This document shows positions 6,401 to 8,321 of a stretch of 8,321 bases of DNA, piece after piece. The notes below the pieces were generated by a model. That model was not told the DNA's origin, searched no databases, and worked only from the letters and a program-made list of their open reading frames with translations. Source of the DNA: Bacteroidales bacterium UBA1199 (GTDB lineage: Bacteria > Bacteroidota > Bacteroidia > Bacteroidales > UBA932); contig DBXZ01000035.1 of assembly GCA_002309795.1 (NCBI GenBank), positions 3,219-11,539 of the forward strand, given 5' to 3'. Position 1 is the stretch's first letter; each line of letters opens with the position of its first letter. The position numbers were made by a program, and so were the translations under genes.

Positions 6401-7441
6401 GTGATTACCGTCGTTATCATAGCTACCGTCATCGCGCTTGCCTTCAGTTACATGAACGGCATGAACGATGCCGCCAACGCGATTGCCACCGTGGTGGCGA
6501 CACGGGCCCTCAGCCCCAAAAAGGCGGTTTGGTGGGCCGGCTTCTGGATCTTCGTCTCCTGTTTCGTCTTCTTCTTCGTGGCTCCGCACGTGGCCGAGAC
6601 GATGGGACGCGGAATCGTCCAGGAGAGCGTGATCGACCACTTCGTGATTCTGGCAGCCCTGCTCGGCGCGGTACTCTGGACCTGGATCTGCACGCAATTC
6701 GGCCTCCCGATCTCCGCTTCGCACGCCCTGATCGGCGGCCTGATCGGACCGGTCTGGTTCGGATTCGGCGGTCAGTACCTGATTCTCAGCGGGATCGGAC
6801 AGATTGTGCTCTTTATCGTACTCTCCCCGCTGATCGGCATGGTGCTGGGCTTCTTTATGAACTGCTTCTTCATGTGGGCGCTCCGCCACACGCGGCTGCG
6901 CCGGACGGAGAAGGTGTTCCGCCGCCTGCAGCTCTTCTCTTCCGCCGTCTTTTCGTTCAGCTTCGGCCTGAATGACGGCCAGAAGACCATGGGTATCATC
7001 GCCATCCTGTTCTCCGCCGCGCTGGCGCAGAATCCCGACAACGGATTGCTGAAGGTGCTCTACAACGTCGGTGAGGGACAGTTCGTTCCTTACTGGCTCA
7101 TTATCGTCTCGTATGCACTGATCTCCCTGGGAACCGTGATCGGCGGCTGGAAGGTGATCAAAACGCTGGGAGGCGGACTGACCAAGGTGACTCCGGTCAC
7201 CGGTTTCTGCTCGGAAACGGCCGGATCGCTGACGCTGATCATCACCGCCGCGCTCGGTATTCCGGTCTCCACCACCCATACCGTCACCGGCGCCATTATC
7301 GGTACCGGCCTGACCAAAGGCGTCAAGAGCGTGAAGTGGGTCACCGCCAAACGCATCGTCTGGGCCTGGGTGCTCACCATTCCCGCCACCATCGTCGTTT
7401 CCGGACTCATTTACAAATTAATGCAGCTCCTCGGGGCTTAA
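6401..7441 (+). CDS. Inorganic phosphate transporter, PiT family
   Basis: Polytopic inner-membrane protein of 346 residues, homologous to PitA and to archaeal and eukaryotic PiT carriers, expected to import phosphate (often as a metal-phosphate) by ion symport. The two inverted-repeat signatures are clear: SYMNGMNDAANAIATVVATR (16-35) in the N-terminal half and FSFGLNDGQKTMGI (186-199) in the C-terminal half. Further conserved stretches are LPISASHALIGGLIG (102-116) and its counterpart IPVSTTHTVTGAIIG (287-301), where the SxSH/STTH pair marks the internal duplication. About ten hydrophobic segments can be traced, with a basic cytoplasmic loop near 161-176 (LRHTRLRRTEKVFRRL). At 346 residues it is a short form: E. 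coli PitA is about 500 residues with a longer central loop. I take the start as GTG 6401, three bases after the DUF47 stop; the next in-frame ATG lies within the first signature and would remove the first helix. Specificity for phosphate over sulfate is inferred from the DUF47 partner. Confidence 0.94.
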   Translation: MITVVIIATVIALAFSYMNGMNDAANAIATVVATRALSPKKAVWWAGFWIFVSCFVFFFVAPHVAETMGRGIVQESVIDHFVILAALLGAVLWTWICTQFGLPISASHALIGGLIGPVWFGFGGQYLILSGIGQIVLFIVLSPLIGMVLGFFMNCFFMWALRHTRLRRTEKVFRRLQLFSSAVFSFSFGLNDGQKTMGIIAILFSAALAQNPDNGLLKVLYNVGEGQFVPYWLIIVSYALISLGTVIGGWKVIKTLGGGLTKVTPVTGFCSETAGSLTLIITAALGIPVSTTHTVTGAIIGTGLTKGVKSVKWVTAKRIVWAWVLTIPATIVVSGLIYKLMQLLGA

Positions 7442-7445
7442 GACC

Positions 7446-8321
7446 ATGACGGAGCAGTATCGGGTCGCCGGTCACCGGTTTTCGCTTACCCTGGCGGACG
7501 ACAGTCCGCTCTGGAAGCACCTGGAGAACTACGCTCCGTTCCGGGTGGAGAACGACGGCGAACCGCTTTTCGCCCTCGAGTATGTAGATCGGCTTGATCC
7601 GGTGGAAAAGGTGCCCGTCTACACAGAACGGGCGGACGAGCCCGACCAGCCCCGTATCGAAATCTTTCGCAACGGCAGCCCCGGCGATCCGCGCGGTTTT
7701 GCCTGGATCTTCGAGATGGCGCCCGTGCAGCGGATGAATATCTGCGCCCGCGTACTTGCATCGGAAGATTTCTCCCGCGCGCAACTGGAGGTCTCCAACC
7801 CGGATAAATTCGGGAGATTTGCCGTCGACAACGCGCTGATGCTGCTCTACGCCTTCCGCACTGCGCCGCTGAACACGCTGGAATTCCACGCCTCCGTAAT
7901 CCTGCATGCGGGCAAGGGATATCTCTTCCTGGGCAAGAGCGGTACCGGCAAAAGCACCCATTCCCGGCTTTGGCTGAACCATATTCCGGACAGCGAACTG
8001 CTCAATGACGACAACCCCATCATCCGGATCGGCCGGGACGGAATCGTTCGGGTCTACGGCTCACCGTGGAGCGGCAAGACGCCGTGCTACCGCAACCTCG
8101 AGGCGCCGGTGGGAGCGATTGTCAATCTCAGCCAGTATCCGGGAAACCGCATCCGCCGCTACGGTGCATTCGAGGCCTACGCGGCCGTCTTCCCCTCCTG
8201 TTCCGGCCTGCGCGCCATTCCGGAAATCGGAGACGGCATGCACGCCTCGATTGAAAAGATTGCGGTGGAGATTCCCTGTTATCACCTGGACTGCTTGCCC
8301 GACGAAGCGGCGGCACGCCTC
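7446..8321 (+). CDS. HPr-kinase-like P-loop protein, 3' end beyond the window
   Basis: Partial gene with 292 residues visible and no stop before the right edge. The start ATG is four bases after the transporter stop. Residues 1-140 match no family I recognise and show no signal peptide or long hydrophobic segment. From about residue 145 the protein resembles the HPr kinase/phosphorylase C-terminal fold: EFHASVI with His148, the Walker A loop FLGKSGTGKSTHSRLW (161-176), the acidic pair LLNDDNPII with D188/D189, and YGSPWSGKTPCYRN (204-217), followed by a strand APVGAIVNL. HPr kinases have a comparable His, P-loop and Asp-Asp arrangement, so ATP-dependent phosphotransfer is plausible. The true substrate is not evident: nothing in this window encodes HPr or other PTS parts, and Bacteroidota usually lack a sugar PTS. 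Related HprK-like proteins in other bacteria modify or accompany ribosomal peptides. Kinase function is inferred from the fold, not proven. Confidence 0.72.
   Translation, partial: MTEQYRVAGHRFSLTLADDSPLWKHLENYAPFRVENDGEPLFALEYVDRLDPVEKVPVYTERADEPDQPRIEIFRNGSPGDPRGFAWIFEMAPVQRMNICARVLASEDFSRAQLEVSNPDKFGRFAVDNALMLLYAFRTAPLNTLEFHASVILHAGKGYLFLGKSGTGKSTHSRLWLNHIPDSELLNDDNPIIRIGRDGIVRVYGSPWSGKTPCYRNLEAPVGAIVNLSQYPGNRIRRYGAFEAYAAVFPSCSGLRAIPEIGDGMHASIEKIAVEIPCYHLDCLPDEAAARL

Noticed and set aside
5738..7279. Open minus-strand frame of 513 codons opposite the DUF47 and PiT genes
   Set aside because: The product is rich in Asp, Glu, Gly and Arg without any motif, and it covers two certain genes; it is a codon-bias shadow.
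1..8321. CRISPR array, mobile element, prophage, toxin-antitoxin or defence system
   Set aside because: No direct-repeat array, transposase, integrase, terminal repeats or defence domain was found. The genes are metabolic, transport and glycan functions with uniform base composition.

Overview
The window reads as ordinary chromosome from a GC-rich member of the Bacteroidota, most likely a Bacteroidales species. The assignment rests on two perfect TAnnTTTG promoter -7 boxes of the Bacteroidota type, mostly AT-rich or featureless start regions without Shine-Dalgarno sequences, and the types of protein encoded. A Rikenellaceae/Alistipes-like host would fit the high GC, but that is a guess. Every gene lies on the plus strand and the coding density is very high. 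The only two gaps between genes, about 25 and 43 bases, each hold a promoter.

Region 1 (1-1769) is the end of the shikimate pathway. It has the C-terminal part of EPSP synthase (aroA, cut by the left edge), whose stop overlaps the start of chorismate synthase (aroC). The aroC product is short and has changes in two normally near-invariant signatures.

Region 2 (1795-5703) is a tight four-gene operon for a heptose sugar nucleotide. A GHMP heptose-7-phosphate kinase (HddA type), a sedoheptulose-7-phosphate isomerase (GmhA) and a fusion of heptose-1-phosphate guanylyltransferase with heptose bisphosphate phosphatase (HddC-GmhB) together give all four steps from sedoheptulose 7-phosphate to GDP-D-glycero-alpha-D-manno-heptose. 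A GT-B glycosyltransferase follows and may use that donor for a surface glycan. No HldE-type (ADP-heptose) enzyme is visible. A near-perfect promoter ends so close to the hddA start that the mRNA is probably leaderless or nearly so.

Region 3 (5679-8321) starts with a hairpin plus T-run at the end of the glycosyltransferase gene and a second promoter. Then come a PhoU-like DUF47 protein, a PiT-family phosphate transporter and, four bases later, a gene running off the right edge for an HPr-kinase-like P-loop protein. The first two form a standard phosphate-uptake pair. The role of the kinase-like protein is unknown and it is the least understood gene here. I saw no CRISPR array, RNA gene, insertion sequence, phage gene or defence system.
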